From: Ochotona curzoniae
Taxonomy: Eukaryota; Chordata; Mammalia; Lagomorpha; Ochotonidae
NCBI RefSeq assembly: GCF_017591425.1
Contig: NW_024466599.1
Location: 29,984,001-30,048,000, forward strand
Length of the DNA: 64,000 nucleotides
Direction: 5' to 3'
This document shows positions 20,981 to 32,906 of the stretch, piece after piece. The notes under the pieces are model-generated. The model had not been told where the DNA came from, did no database searches, and saw only the letters and a program-made list of their open reading frames with translations. Numbering within the stretch: the stretch's first letter is position 1; every line of letters begins with the position of its first letter. The position numbers were made by a program, and so were the translations under genes.

Positions 20981-21325
20981 CAAACCCTGAATTTATCTGT
21001 AATGCTGCATTCATTCTTTAATTTTCCCAGAATTGACTTTTGAAAACTTGACACTTGCTAACTGTGGCAGAGCTAAGATCTGGGGACCTTGTAGTAAGAG
21101 ATAAGACTATGGCACGTCTTTCTGATTTTCAACCTTTCCCTGTCTTCAGCAGGGCTCATGTACAACCTGGCTTTGGTGTCACCCCTTGGAAGTGAAAATG
21201 TGAGTAATGGACATTGGAAGTCTTGCTTTTCCTCACGTTATTGTTTCTTTATTGGCAGGTCCAAATTACAGAGGCTCTACAACCTTGGAAAAGACATGTG
21301 TCACATGCAATTTTTCATTCTTGTT

Positions 21326-21651
21326 TTAAAAAGACTTATTTTTTTATTGGAAAGTCAGATATAAAGAGAGGAAGAGAGACAGAGAGGAAGATCTTCCCAT
21401 CCGAGGATTCGCTCCCCAAATGTCTGCAATGACCAGAGCCACGCCAATCCAAAGCCAGGAGCCTGGAGACTCTTCTGGGTGTCTCACATGGGTGCAGGGT
21501 CCCAAGGCTTTGAGCTGTCCTCAACTGCCCTCCAGGCCACAAGCAGGGAGCTGGATGGGAAGCAGAGCCACCAGAAATAGAACTAGCACACATATGGGAT
21601 CCCAGTACATGTAAGGCTAGGACTTTAGCCACTAGGCTACCATGCTGGGCT
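21326..21651 (-). mobile_element. Young C-type SINE
   Basis: Full-length reverse copy. The flanks TGCAATTTTTCATTCTT (before) and TGCAATTTGCCATTCTT (after) are a slightly diverged target-site duplication. Confidence 0.95.
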
Positions 21652-21721
21652 TGCAATTTGCCATTCTTAGGTAGCTTCCCAGGTGGAAAGTGGAATGTAC
21701 CTAGTGTAGAGTTAGAGGTTT

Positions 21722-21948
21722 TTTGTTTTTTTTTTTTTAAGATTTATTTACTTTTATATGAAAGAGTTGCAGAAAGGACACACACACACACACACACACA
21801 CACACCTTCCATCTAATGGTTCACTCCACAAATGGCTGCTGCACCCAATTTTGAGCCAATCTGAAGCCAGGACCCCATAGCCTCTTTTAGGTCTGCCACA
21901 TGAGCACAAGAACTATCCTTCCCTGTCGCTGTCCTGCAGCAGTAGTGG
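21722..21948 (-). mobile_element. C-type SINE, 3' part of a split copy
   Basis: TTTTAAGATTTATTTACTTTTATATGAAAG tail through GAAGCCAGGACCCCATAGCC. The GA-rich segment is replaced by a (CA)n run at 21779-21805. It stops near the central block; the missing head lies at 22665-22818. Confidence 0.75.
21779..21805. repeat. (CA)n microsatellite
   Basis: About 13 CA units inside a SINE. Confidence 0.95.
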
Positions 21949-22199
21949 GCTTGGTGCATGGAGCCTATAATAACATGTGTGGACTCTGATGGTAAAAAGC
22001 CAAGGTTTATTAGTGCCACCAGACTTTATGAGGGCCATATAGGGTAAGGGAAGAGGTATTGAGCTTATCAACTAAACCCATCAACTGTTTCTATACTTTT
22101 GTATGGAACTCCTTTTGTCTCCACCAAGTTTTCTCATTCACACGCTGTCCACTCAACTGTTCTCATACAAATGATATCCATTTAGTTATATGAAAGGTA
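21949..22199. repeat. Unrecognised insert with degenerate tandem units
   Basis: From about 22145 the units CTGTCCACTCAACTGTTCTCATACAAATGA and TATCCATTTAGTTATATGAAAGGT begin, and they continue after the SINE at 22200-22518. The segment before them is unique. Confidence 0.5.
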
Positions 22200-22518
22200 C
22201 ACGCTCAGTGGCCTAGTGGCTAAAGTCCTCGCCATGAATGCACCGGGATCCTATATAGGCGCTGGTTCTAATCCCGGCAGCTTCACTTCCCATCCAGCTC
22301 CCTGCTTTTGGCCTGGGAAGGCAGTTGAGGATGGCCCAAAGCCTTGGGACCCTGCACCCGCATGGGAGACTTAGAAGAGCTCCTGGCTCCTGGCTTCAGA
22401 TTGGTGAAGCACTGGCTGTTGCAGTTATTTGGGGAGTGAATCATAGGATGGAAGATATTTTGGTCTCTCCTCCTCTCTCTGTGTATCTGACTTTGCAATA
22501 ACAGCAAATAAATCTTTT
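22200..22518 (+). mobile_element. Young C-type SINE inside the tandem array
   Basis: GGCCTAGTGGCTAAAGTCCTCG head to AAATAAATCTTTTTT tail. The flanks AGTTATATGAAAGGTA and AGTTATACAAAAGGTA look like a target-site duplication, although the array itself repeats this motif. Confidence 0.93.
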
Positions 22519-22521
22519 TTA

Positions 22522-22640
22522 AAAATGATGTCCAATCAGTTATACAAAAGGTATCCATTCAGTTGTTCTCTTATAAATGATATCCAGTCACACAAATGGC
22601 ATCCATCCAATTGTTTTCACACAAATATTATCCTATCAAT
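22522..22640. repeat. Degenerate tandem repeat, continuation
   Basis: Units of roughly 20-30 bases built on ATCCA-TCAGTTGTTCTCTTATAAATGAT: positions 22525, 22548, 22579, 22602 and 22630 start related units. Confidence 0.6.
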
Positions 22641-22664
22641 TGTAATCCTGTGCTTGCTGACCTT

Positions 22665-22818
22665 CTAGGGTCACATTGTCCTTCTACACTCCCCTGCCTT
22701 CGTAGGCCATACGCAGGGAGCTGAATCAGAAGTGGAGTCGCCAGAACTCTAACCAGCACGCATATGGAATGACGATGCCGAAGGCGGAGGCCTAGCCTGC
22801 TGTGCCACAGAGCCAATA
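22665..22818 (-). mobile_element. C-type SINE, 5' part of a split copy
   Basis: GGCCATACGCAGGGAGCTGAATCAGAAG and the head complement CCTGCTGTGCCACAGAGCCAAT. It joins logically to 21722-21948. Confidence 0.7.
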
Positions 22819-23680
22819 CAAAACTGTTTCCTCTTTAAGCTGGTGACTTGTGTCTTAGAGAAAGGGAGAGACATGTTTTCCCAACATTGAAAACCCTCCC
22901 ACCACCTGCTCCAGAAAGTATCACCAGTAAAATACTGGAGAACAAAATGGGGAGCTAAACTCATTTTAGGATATTTCACACAATGGCACCTGTCATGCAC
23001 TCATTCTGTAATTTTCATGTGGCAGAAATCCCAGCTGTCAGCTCTCGCTGCTTTTTGTCACATACAGCCTTGTCTGGTTTGGGAATTTCAAGTTTGCCCT
23101 TAAAGTAGCATATACTGATAGAGAAAGGCAATGAGACCGTCTCTAATGCATGATATTTCAGAGGTCTGATGGTGTCGTCTGGATGGTGTCTTCCTCGTCA
23201 GAGCAGGGGAAGCAGCAGCTGAGACTGCAGTTGCGGGGACAGCTTTATTGCGGTTGGGGATGAACATATTGACACCAACTCCTGACTTTGACCTTCCTGC
23301 TGTTGAATGTCAACACAGTGTGTGTTGCCGCCTTGCTTTTGCCTGCCTGCTTTTCCTTATGTGCAAGTCAAAAGCACATCCACCGAAATTATGGATTTAA
23401 CTCAAGTTTGACACATCACATTTCATCGCACTGGTTAAGAAAGGCTGAGCTATGACTCAGAATTTATTTTAAATCATCTTAAATACACTTAATTATGCAT
23501 AGGCAAAGTTGAGATCCTCCACCAGATTCATTCTACTTTACATTAACATCATCTAGACAAATACAGAACACATAATGTCCTGTGGATGCAGTGAAAGCAA
23601 AGCAGTGACCTCCTCCCATGTTGAGGACAAAGGCAGTTCAAGGAAGAGACTCACTCAGCATCACCTAGGGCTGTAGAATT
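22819..23680. other. Unique sequence
   Basis: No gene or repeat recognised. Confidence 0.5.
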
Positions 23681-23696
23681 TAAATATCTTACAATA

Positions 23697-24028
23697 GGGC
23701 CCAGCGCAGTGGCCTAGCAGCTAAAGTCCTCTCTTTGAATGCACTGGGATCCCATATGGGCGCCGGTTCTAATTCTGACGGCCCCACTTCCCATCTAGCT
23801 CTCTGCTTGTGGCTTGGGAAAGCAGTCAAGGATGGACCAATGCCTTGGGACCCTGCACCCACATGGGAGACCTGGACGAGGTTCCTGGCTCCTGACTTTG
23901 GATCAGCGTAGCACTGGCTGTTGCAGCCACTTGGGGAGTGAATCTTCGGATGGAAGATCTTCCTCTCTGTCTCTCCTCCTCTGTGTATATCTGCCTTTCC
24001 AATAAAAATAAATAAATCTTTAAAAAAA
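23697..24028 (+). mobile_element. Young C-type SINE with perfect target-site duplication
   Basis: TAAATATCTTACAATA occurs at 23681-23696 and 24029-24044, an exact 16-bp duplication. The element is full length. Confidence 0.98.
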
Positions 24029-24045
24029 TAAATATCTTACAATAA

Positions 24046-24362
24046 GTGGCTGGCACCATGAGGTATCAGATTAATCTACCTGTGGTGCTGGCATCCCTTA
24101 TGAGGCTGGTTCAAGTCCCAGCTGTTCTACTTCTGATCTAACTCTGCTTATGGCCTGGAAGGCAGTGAAGAATGGCTGAAGTCCTTGGGCTGCTGCACCT
24201 ACCTGGAAGACCCACAAGCAACTCCTGCCTTCTGGCTTTGAATTGGCTCAGCTCTGGCTGCTGTGGGCATTTGGGGAACGAATCAGCAGATGGAAGATCT
24301 CTCTTCTTTATGCCTCCCTGTTTATACATCTACCTTTTGAATGTATAAATGAATCTCAAGGA
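24046..24362 (+). mobile_element. Old C-type SINE
   Basis: GTGGCTGGCACCATGAGGTATCAG head, AAGTCCTTGGGCTGCTGCACC, GAACGAATCAGCAGATGGAAG. A purine-rich run (GGAAGGAAGGGATGGAGGG) follows at 24358-24416. Confidence 0.85.
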
Positions 24363-24416
24363 GGAAAGATGGAAGGAAGGGATGGAGGGAATGAGGGCGG
24401 GAGGGGAAGCTGGAGG

Positions 24417-25473
24417 ACATATTACAGTCCCAAACCTACAGCTGAGAGAGCTGGAAGGCCCAAGCCAGGAGCAAGTGGTGCTGAGCATGGAAACTCCTCG
24501 CTATAGCACAGCCAGGCCCTTCGCATGGCTGGTTCCTCCACCGTTCACCCATCAGCACCCACCCTGGAGATGCATTTGCTAAAGCGTCATTACAAATAGC
24601 CCAGTTTCCAGCTAAGGATTTATGCCAAAAGCTCAGCTTTTTCACCAGAGAGAGAGCTGAAGGAGGACTCGCCAGTTGGCCTGTGTTTCGTGCTGTGATC
24701 CCAACTCTCACTTCATTCAATCCCCAAGGCCAATGTAACCCAGCGTGCTGCCTGTGTTCCAGCAACCCTCACAGCCTTAGCTGTAGAGTCTCTGGATCTG
24801 CTGTAGCTGCAATCATGGCAAATGTCAAAATTCTCATCGAGCTTCTGGTGTGTTCTGGCCCGAGCACTCTGCGAGCACACATCGCTGTGCTGGAGCCTAG
24901 GACGCCAGGAGCACAGAGCCTGTAGCTCTGCCCAGGCAGTGCTGTTCTGGAATCCTAGAGAACAAACTGAGTGGGTGGAATGAGAACATGAAATTGCTGT
25001 GTGCACTCATGTTTTGTTTATGGAGCAGTCATTTCTAGATGTGTTCTCTTTTTTTATGAGGAATCTTTTCTATGTTTGCCTTTTAACACCCACCCCCTCC
25101 TCCTTCCTGTCCCCAGTTCTCCCACACTCCCTAACAAGAGATGCTGGGAACGTGACAACAATCTCCTCCAAGTTAAAAGAAGACGCTCCATTAAGTGTGA
25201 CTCTAAACCAGTTCCATTCATGCAGTCAAAATAAAGGAGTTAGTAATATGAGTAACACAGGTTGAATGTGAACACCGTGGATGGCTTAGAAAGCCCCCAA
25301 CAATTGCTCCGACTTGCACAAGTCACGGCTTTTTCCACGGTTGTGCAGTGGGGACCTCCATGGAGTGCTTGTGAAGCTGACCATCAGCAGTGTTTAACTA
25401 GTGGATTTTGTACCTGCTTACACGATTCTTCACTTCCTTGAGTCTATTTCTTTATCATCAAATGAGATTAATG
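24417..25473. other. Unique sequence
   Basis: No gene or repeat recognised. Short open frames on both strands have no family features. Confidence 0.5.
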
Positions 25474-25484
25474 TCCACTTTGTG

Positions 25485-25787
25485 GGGGCCGGTGCTGTGG
25501 TGCAGCGACTTTTACCTGTGTCGTTGGCATCCCATACCAGTGCTGCTTTGAATCTTGGCTGCTCCAGTGCCCTGCGAAAATCCCTGTAAAAACAACAGAT
25601 TATGGCCCAAGCGCTCTTAGGCCTAGATTGCATATGTGAGAGATCTGGATGGATTTCCTAGGTCCTGGCTTCAGCCTGGCCCAGTCCTGGCTTTTGCAAA
25701 CACTGGGGTCATGACAACAGCAGAGAAAAGATATGCATGAGTGTGTGTCTCTCCTTTTCAGACAAATAAATAAACCTTTAAAAAAAA
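25485..25787 (+). mobile_element. C-type SINE
   Basis: Head GGGGCCGGTGCTGTGGTGCAGCG. TCCACTTTGTG (25474-25484) and TCTACTTTGTG (25788-25798) flank it as a target-site duplication with one mismatch. Confidence 0.88.
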
Positions 25788-26047
25788 TCTACTTTGTGAA
25801 AGTGGAATTTACTCTGGGATCGCACGGACACAGTAAATACTCATGAAATGCTAGCAGTTGCAGCAGCTAGGGAGATGGGGCTGGCCAGTAGCTCCTTATT
25901 GCCAGCAGTCCACACACAGCAGGCACCTGACCAGCAGTGGCCCTTCAACTCAGCATGGCGGTGACAATCCCAGTTGGTGACCCAGGCTTCCAGGATTCAG
26001 CAGTGTCTCTGTCCCTCTCCTGGCCTGTGTACTCCAGCTCCTCCTCC

Positions 26048-26050
<3 letters not shown>

Positions 26051-26098
<48 letters not shown>
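26051..26098. repeat. (GT)24 microsatellite
   Basis: 48 bases of perfect GT, the longest simple repeat in the window and likely polymorphic. Confidence 0.98.
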
Positions 26099-26099
<1 letters not shown>

Positions 26100-26336
26100 G
26101 AGCTACCGCACTCTTTGCCAACAGGATGGGTCTCACTTAAAGACTTTCCCACTGTTTCTGGTGTCTCCACGCATGGTCCTGCTTGGCCCAGACTGCACAT
26201 TTGTTCTCCGTGACCTATCCGTACCACGGCCCCTGCCTCTGGCACTGGGCTGGCTGTGGGAGGAGAGCATGTAGCCACCTGTGCTTTAAAAGGGAGCGGG
26301 ACTGGGTGAAATTTTCTCTTGGGAAAAGGAATTTGA

Positions 26337-26642
26337 TTTTTTTTCTTTTTATTTATTTATTTATTTTTTAAAACAGGGTACCAGATTAAGAGAGAATGAC
26401 AGAGTCTTCACCTGCTTGTTCACCCTCCCAGATGGCTGAAACAGCTAGCATTGGGCCAGATCAAAGCCAGGAGCCAGAAACTTCTTCTAGGTCTCCCATG
26501 TGGGTGGCAGGGGCTCAAACATCTTCTGCTGCTTTCCGGAGAACACTAGAAATGGAGCAACCAGAACATGAATCTTTATCTACATGGGATGCCAATGTCA
26601 CAGGCAATCACTTAACTTGCTACACCGCAACACCGGCATCCA
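26337..26642 (-). mobile_element. C-type SINE
   Basis: Reverse copy with TTTATTTATTTATTTATTTT tail, AAAGCCAGGAGCCAGAAACTTC and head complement GCTACACCGCAACACCGGCATCC. Confidence 0.87.
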
Positions 26643-27784
26643 GTAGCTTGGCTTTTAAGACATGCTCATGGAATGGATCTAAGGACTTAGTTCTGGGAGC
26701 ACTCTTTTTCCACTTGCACCACCAGAAGAAACTTCTTTCCAGAAACCCTTCAGCACCGTAGTAGTGCCTTCCAATAGGTGAACAAGACTGCATCTACACA
26801 GGGCCCTGTCAACAAATTTACCCACAACACAAACAAGTCTCAACAAGATGCCACAAGAGGTACCTTGACTGCCTTCTGATCTTCAGGTCCAAGTCAAAGT
26901 CATCACAGCAGCCATGCAAACAAGGCCATTAGACCCACCTCCTGCAGGCTCTGGGTGTGCTGCCCTGGGATGGCTGACCTCAGCAATGTGTGCTCTAGGA
27001 ACGGTTCAAATGGGAAAACTGAGGGAGGGAGAGCTATAAGGCCCCCCCAGTCAGTTAGCACTTAATTTCCGGTGGGTTGTAAAAAGTGCCATTTATCCTG
27101 CAAGCTTCAAGGTGAGCAGCCTAGCAGGATTCTGAGTTAAATGACAGAAGAACAATGTTTGCTGAGGCTTTGGTGCCTCAGAATTCAAAATAAAGAAAAA
27201 AAAAACCTATCTCAATGTTGTGTTGATTGCAAATATTGTAGAAAAGGCAATCTCTTTCCGTGAAATTCCACAGATGAAGCAGCCTGTAATCTGAGCTGAC
27301 AAACCACAGTGGCCTGTGACTCTGTGGCAGCACCTCGTGGGCATCAGCTTTGTTGCCTGTGCCTATCAGGGCCTGGGCCTCTGCACCTGCTAGGGCCATT
27401 AGAGTGCCTTGACAGGACTTGGCCGCTGGAAGATTGTCCCAAGGGGAAAATGGATGACTAAGAAGGATCTGGCAGGCTAAGAAGGATCTGGGATTCGAAG
27501 ATGGATGGCAGGGTAGTGAGAAGCGGGGGTGGAGGAGGCGGAAGCAGCAGAGGGCCTGGAATAGCCAGACAGTTCGCTGAGGAAGGGCCAGATGCTACTC
27601 TGATGCCTTCGGCCACTGATACTCTTTTTCTGGGTTTGCAAGCCTGTGACAGCCCATCAGGGAAGGGTGCCTGGGCTCGGCTGCTCCCTGAGAACCACAC
27701 AATTCTGGATTCCAGTTGTGCATGCAGGGGGCCATCTGTGAAGTCAACATTACTTCCATAGCACCTTGCTTTCTTCTCTCATGC
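26643..27784. other. Unique sequence
   Basis: No gene or repeat recognised. A direct repeat AAGAAGGATCTGG occurs at about 27459 and 27480, spaced 21 bases. Confidence 0.5.
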
Positions 27785-28105
27785 TCCAAAGCATATGCTG
27801 TGGGTTAAGCCACTTCCTGCAATGCTGGCAGCCCATATTGGATCTCTGATTCATGTCCTGGCTGCTCTACTTCTGATCCAGCTCCCTCCTAATAACCTGG
27901 GAAAATCAGCAGTAGACAGACCAATGGCTTGGGGTTCTTGAACTTACCTGGGAGATCTGGATGAAGTCCTTGGCTCCAGGCTTCAGCTTGCCCCAACTCT
28001 AGCTGTTGTGGCCATCTAGGGAGTAAACCAGTGGATGGAAGATCTATTTGTGTGTGTCTCTCTAACATTTTCAAGTAGAAAAATAAATTCTTTAAAAAAA
28101 CAAAA
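27785..28105 (+). mobile_element. C-type SINE
   Basis: TGTGGGTTAAGCCACTTCCTGC head, GCTCTACTTCTGATCCAGCTCCC, GTAAACCAGTGGATGGAAG, AAATAAATTCTTT tail. Confidence 0.83.
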
Positions 28106-29723
28106 AAGGGGTAAAAAGCAACTTTTCTGTTGTTCCAAGTCCTGACAGAAGGAAATCGAACTCATCTGCTTATGAATTCAAGCCATCATAATAAAATTTT
28201 CAGCTGGTGTTGAAAAGCACATTAGTTCCTGTCTACAAATTGAACCATAATAGCTTCTTATTTCCATGATTTCAATGAAGAAAATACCATTTTATGCTTC
28301 TGGAAAACAGAAGTATCATGCTCAGCATGTGCCCACCATTAACATCTCATCTCCCAGCCACATGGGCTCCGTCATCCCTGCAGGCTTCTCCCATCACGTT
28401 GTCACTGCGACAGCCACGGGTACAAACACAGTCTCCTGTGGCTCCGACAGGTCTGGGGCCCACCCTGATTTCGACAGTGACCCTGTCAGTCCACTACACT
28501 TGCATGCCTGTGTTTGAGAAGCAGCAAGAAGTGCTACAGGTGCTACACCTAACAGTTGCTCAGCAAGCTGCTCACAGCAGCAGGTCTGAGAGCCACCCCT
28601 GCACCTAGGCCAACGCATTTGAGCATGCAGTGGCCTCTGCCCACAGAGAATGGGCACCAGAGAAGGGGCCATCGGCTCGCCTCCTGCCCACCCTCAGTCC
28701 AAGCACTCAGCACGTCCTGAAGCCCTGGACTCAGCCCTTTACAAGGGGAAAAAGTTGAGGCAAGGAGACACAGGGGGCAGGGAACAAAGAAGTCTCACCT
28801 AGAACACAGGCTGGCTGCCTTGACCAAATGCTGGGAGGAAGGGGAGGACAAGACTCTACTGGCTAAATCAAACAATTGAAATATCAGTAAGCTGGGAACC
28901 ATGTGTCTGAACTTAACAATAATCTTTTAAAAAAAATCTATAAAGTGCAAGCATCGTACAATAGTCCTCTCTGATGTCAGGCTGCTGCCCTGGGCTTGTG
29001 AAAAGCAACGAGGCCTTGCCCTGTAGCAGTTTCTCCCATGCAGATGGGATGGCAGAGATGTCCCAGGCAGCTGCAGGCTGCCAAGAATAGACAGACCAGA
29101 GCAGGCTGTGGAGGCCTGGACAGCTGCTCAGCCAGGCCTGTCTAATTGATACAGGCTCCTAATGAGCAGGATAAACACCATTTGGGGCCATTTGCTGCAA
29201 AATGGACCAGGTTATACGAGAAATCAACCTCAGATGGGCAGAAACACATACATCAGCACAAAAGAATGTACTAGAAAAGTTTAACTTAAAGACACTCTGT
29301 TCCCAGTGTGCAGAGGCGTTAACGCTTATGTAATTAATCATTTTGTATTTGAAAATCGATTTTTTTCCTTCTTAATTAATTAACCGGTAGACTTGCTATA
29401 GTACATTTTTCATGTCAAAAAGGCAGTGGGTTCTAAGAGAAGGAAAAGGGGTGGCAGGGATAAGTGACAAAGTGGTACAGTGTGCCATGGGAAGTACCCC
29501 ACCACTGTGCTTGGCCAAAAAAAAAAAAATCCCAGGGGTCAGAGGGGGAATCCAGAACTGGGTGAAACACACGGCTTATGCATGTTCTGAACACAAGATT
29601 CAACTGGTGCTGCTTTTAGAATCTGTATCCAGCCCCTCCCCCAGAAATTGGTGCTGCTGGGCAAATGTGTTTGTCTTTCACAGAATGAGAATTTGGCGAG
29701 AGGTTTTCAAGATGGGCCTCTGG
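28106..29723. other. Unique sequence
   Basis: No coding signal was recognised. The part 29120-29410 is AT-rich with homeodomain-like motifs and looks like a possible conserved element. Confidence 0.45.
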
Positions 29724-30037
29724 AGGCAGGCGTTGTGGTGTAATGGGTTAGGCTGACACCTGCGATGCTGGCATCTATGTCAACCTGCTGGTCTGAGTCC
29801 TTGCTGCTCAGCTTCTGATCCAGCCCCCTACTAATGCACCTGGGAGAGGAGTGCAAGATAGCCCAAGTGCTTGGGCCCCTGCCACCCACAAGGGAGACCC
29901 AGAAGAAGTTCCTGGCTCCTAGCTTCAGATCAGCTTTAACTCTAAACATTGCAGCCATTTGGGGAGTGAAGATCTTTCTGTTTTTCCTTCTCCCTGTCAA
30001 TCTGCCTTTCAAATACAAATAAATTAATCTTTCAAAA
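29724..30037 (+). mobile_element. C-type SINE
   Basis: GGCAGGCGTTGTGGTGTAATGGGTTAGGC head, GCCCAAGTGCTTGGGCCCCTGCC, CAGCCATTTGGGGAGTGAAG. Confidence 0.9.
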
Positions 30038-30459
30038 CAAAATAAAATTGGGAAAATTCCAGGCAATAAGAAGCCACTCAGAGAAAAGAGTTGCTTTTTA
30101 GGTAAGCTATTACAATTATAAGCAGCCCCCAAAAGCCATGGGTCAATCCAAAAGATCTTCGAGTTTGTGTGTCTGCAACTCTGAGAACCGGCCCACACTA
30201 GGTAAGGAGCTTCCTCACCTGCCCCTAGGGAGGGGCAGAGCCCTGAGCATATTCCCACCCACATTCTCTTCACCAGCAGCTCCAGGCCTTAAAGGAGCTG
30301 GGGCTCCTCTGGGAGTCAGGGCAGGATGCCTCCTGCTGAGAACTCCAGCCAGCCAGTAGCACAGGGCCACGCCCCATTGCTTTTGTTGCTCTAACACTAT
30401 CTGAAATTAACTGGTTGCTTCCTTTGAAGTGTCCATCTGCCCCACTCCTCTTCCCTCCC

Positions 30460-30535
30460 TATGGACTGGCAGTTCATAACAGGTAGAATTTCACATCTGG
30501 CACTCAGAAGAGCTCAGCTAATATTTGTTGATCGG
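30460..30535 (+). mobile_element. L2 3'-end fragment (tentative)
   Basis: CTGGCACTCAGAAGAGCTCAGCTAATATTTGTTGAT resembles the L2 terminus (GGCACATAGTAGGTGCTCAATAAATGTTTGTTGA type). Confidence 0.5.
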
Positions 30536-30984
30536 CACCTCCATGAGAAAGCTTCACTCTTCCCTCAGCACATCTTCTCCCTGACATTAGGCTGCCCGTC
30601 ACTCCTTCTTCTCCCCCTGTCCCTCCATCCGTCTCTCACCCAGGTTTCTTCAGCAGCCCACTCCTTCTGACCTTACCCTTCTACCAGCCCCCCAGGCCTC
30701 AGCTACTCCATCACTGGATGGGGCCAAGACTGCAGTCTCTTCCTTTTCCCCCTAAAAAGAATTTCCTTCACACCCTCTTTGACAGTCTCTTTCCCCGATC
30801 AATCATCTGTTCTCCAAAGACTTTACTGTTTTTTTCCTGCTTGATTTTCGCACTCCTCTAAAGCCTGTAGGCTGTGGCTTTATGTCGATTTTAACACCCA
30901 GAGTCACTGTGGGTTCCAAGAGAGGGTACAGTTACTCACACAATTCTAGTGCCTTGGTCCTTCTGGATGTTAAATCCCTAAAAA

Positions 30985-31055
30985 TTGTGTAACTAGGGCT
31001 AGGTCAGGCCAATGCCAGCACCTGGAAACTCAGTCCAGGTCTTGCATGTAGGTGG
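30985..31055 (-). mobile_element. C-type SINE remnant
   Basis: GGCCAATGCCAGCACCTGGAAACTCAGTCCAGGTCTTGCATGTAGGTGGCAGGG matches only the central part in reverse. Confidence 0.4.
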
Positions 31056-31061
31056 CAGGGA

Positions 31062-31362
31062 GCCAGGGGTAGGCATTTGGCACGGTAGTTGAGACACTGC
31101 TTGGGATGGCCAGATCCCACACCGGACTGGTCTGGGTCTAGTCCCAGCTGTCCATTCCAGCTTCCTGCTAACATACATCCTAGCAGGCAGCAGGGATGAC
31201 TCACACACCTGGCTGCCTGCCACCCACATGAGACACCTGGATTGCGTTTCCAGGTGCTGGCATTGGCCTGGCCCAGCCCTAGCTACTGCAGCCATGAGGG
31301 GAGTGAACTAGAGGATGGGAAATTGTCTCTGGATCTATCTGCCTTCCAAATCAATAACTATC
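31062..31362 (+). mobile_element. Old C-type SINE
   Basis: GGTAGGCATTTGGCACGGTAGTTGAGACACTGCTTGGGATG is a recognisable variant head; CAGCCATGAGGGGAGTGAACTAGAGGATGG lies near the end. Confidence 0.77.
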
Positions 31363-31384
31363 TTAATTTAAATTTTTTTTATTA

Positions 31385-31605
31385 GTTTTGCATTATACTG
31401 AATACCAGAAGCAGAGCTTACATGGCCAGCCACAATCAGAAGTCAGAGGGAGAGACAGGGTCCCATCAGCCCTTTAAGGGCTCCCCACCTCCAGTGGCAG
31501 AAGCAGCTCCCACCAGGTCCCATCTCCCAAGAACACCACCCTAGGGGCCACGCCCTTGATTATGGACATTTGGGGGACACACACATCAAAATCCAAACCA
31601 TAGCA
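31385..31605 (-). mobile_element. MaLR-type LTR remnant
   Basis: The plus strand reads AGTTTTGCATTATACTG ... CACCAGGTCCCATCTCCCAAGAACACC ... GGGGGACACACACATCAAAATCCAAACCATAGCA, the reverse complement of a THE1/MST/MLT1-type solo LTR. No internal viral sequence is present. Confidence 0.65.
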
Positions 31606-32784
31606 GAACCAATCAGAATTACAGTTGAAGATGCACCTCTAAGGATACATATGCAGTGAAAGCACATTTTATAAAGCCCTCTCTGATCAAAACCAGGCCA
31701 TGGGAGAAAAAAACAAGTAGACACATTCACAAAGCAAAGTACTCTGCCTCTAACCAAGTCAGTCTAAAGAATCAAATCGCACTTAATTGCTACAAAAACC
31801 ATAGTTAGGAACAATAATGGTTTAAACAAGATGGTAGTGCCTGGAGGCCAGGGCTAATTAGGGTTCCCGCCTTCCTGTTGCCTCTTGGGCTGTGGTGGCT
31901 GCTGCAGCTCCTATCATCACAGCTGAGGGGATGGGAGAGGTGGGGGTGCAGAGCATGCCTTCACCCTTTAAAGGCAGGAGCAAGACCTGGGTATGTCCCT
32001 TTTGTTCATATCCCTCCACCACAAATTACTCATGCAGCCACACCTTGCTGCAAGGGAAATTGGGAACTGGGTCCTGTGCCCAGTGCAGTCTTGCAGTTTA
32101 TGACTGAAGGGCTCAAACAGAGTGGATCTGGGGACACGGAGCAGCCTTGGCCAAAGCAGACGGCAGAGCACCACGTCTGGGGAGAAGTATACCAAAGAGT
32201 TTGGCAAAGATTAGCTGTAAGTGGTGGCTTGCATATCCTGTTGGTGCTTTTCTGCACAGATTCTCTAAAAACTATGCATTACTGTAGAAGTCAAGGCAAG
32301 AAGTGTCTTATTTGAATCTGAATTTGTCTCATCTTGTCCTCCCCACACCTCTTTCAATTCTTCTCCTTGAAGGTGAGTTCATAGTCCCCTCCTCCCAGCC
32401 CCACCACATTCCTCCCCGAGAGCCCCTGGCAATTCTGCTCTGTGCTGGCTCTCCCGGAGCATGTCACATCTGCATCCAGCTGTGGCTCTTCAGCTAGACC
32501 TTCTGCAGCTTGCCCACTGCATATCAACTAGACCGGAAGCAGCTGACAGCTTACACTCCTGGAGTCTTCCCTCTGGCCCCCTGGGGTTGGGGGCAGGCAG
32601 TTTCTGATCAGAAGCACAAACATAGCCAAGAGTCATTTTTGTCAGACCTTTTTCCTAAAGATCTCGTAGAAAAGCAGAGGTGTTCAGTTCAAGTAACTGT
32701 GGGTTGCATCTCTATAAACTTATAAAGTTAGGCAAAATTATAAATGCTATCAAGGTTTAAAAATATGCTCCATTCTACAGAAAT
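31606..32784. other. Unique sequence
   Basis: An open frame of 145 codons (31878-32315, plus) overlaps others and has no recognisable domain. No repeat recognised. Confidence 0.45.
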
Positions 32785-32906
32785 ATAATAGTCTCTCCAT
32801 ACTCACAGGAGACATGTTCCAAGAGACTTCCCCCCAGTGGGTGTCTAAAACTCAAAGATAGTACCACACCCTATGCATATCTATGATGAAGTTAAATATA
32901 TAAATC
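32785..32906. mobile_element. Tigger-like DNA transposon, left part
   Basis: CTCTCCATACTCACAGGAGACATGTTCCAAGAG, CCCCAGTGGGTGTCTAAAACTC, GATAGTACCACACCCTATGCATAT follow a family I recall as Tigger/pogo-type. It stops at ATATAAATCAGG where a SINE enters. Confidence 0.65.

Noticed and set aside
22130..22640. CRISPR-like array of repeats and spacers
   Set aside because: The units are degenerate, contiguous and without constant spacers, and the genome is mammalian.
29707..30273. 188-codon minus-strand open frame
   Set aside because: Most of it is the reverse strand of the SINE at 29724-30037.
31878..32315. 145-codon plus-strand open frame
   Set aside because: It lies in unique DNA but has no domain, no supporting splice sites, and a competing overlapping frame.
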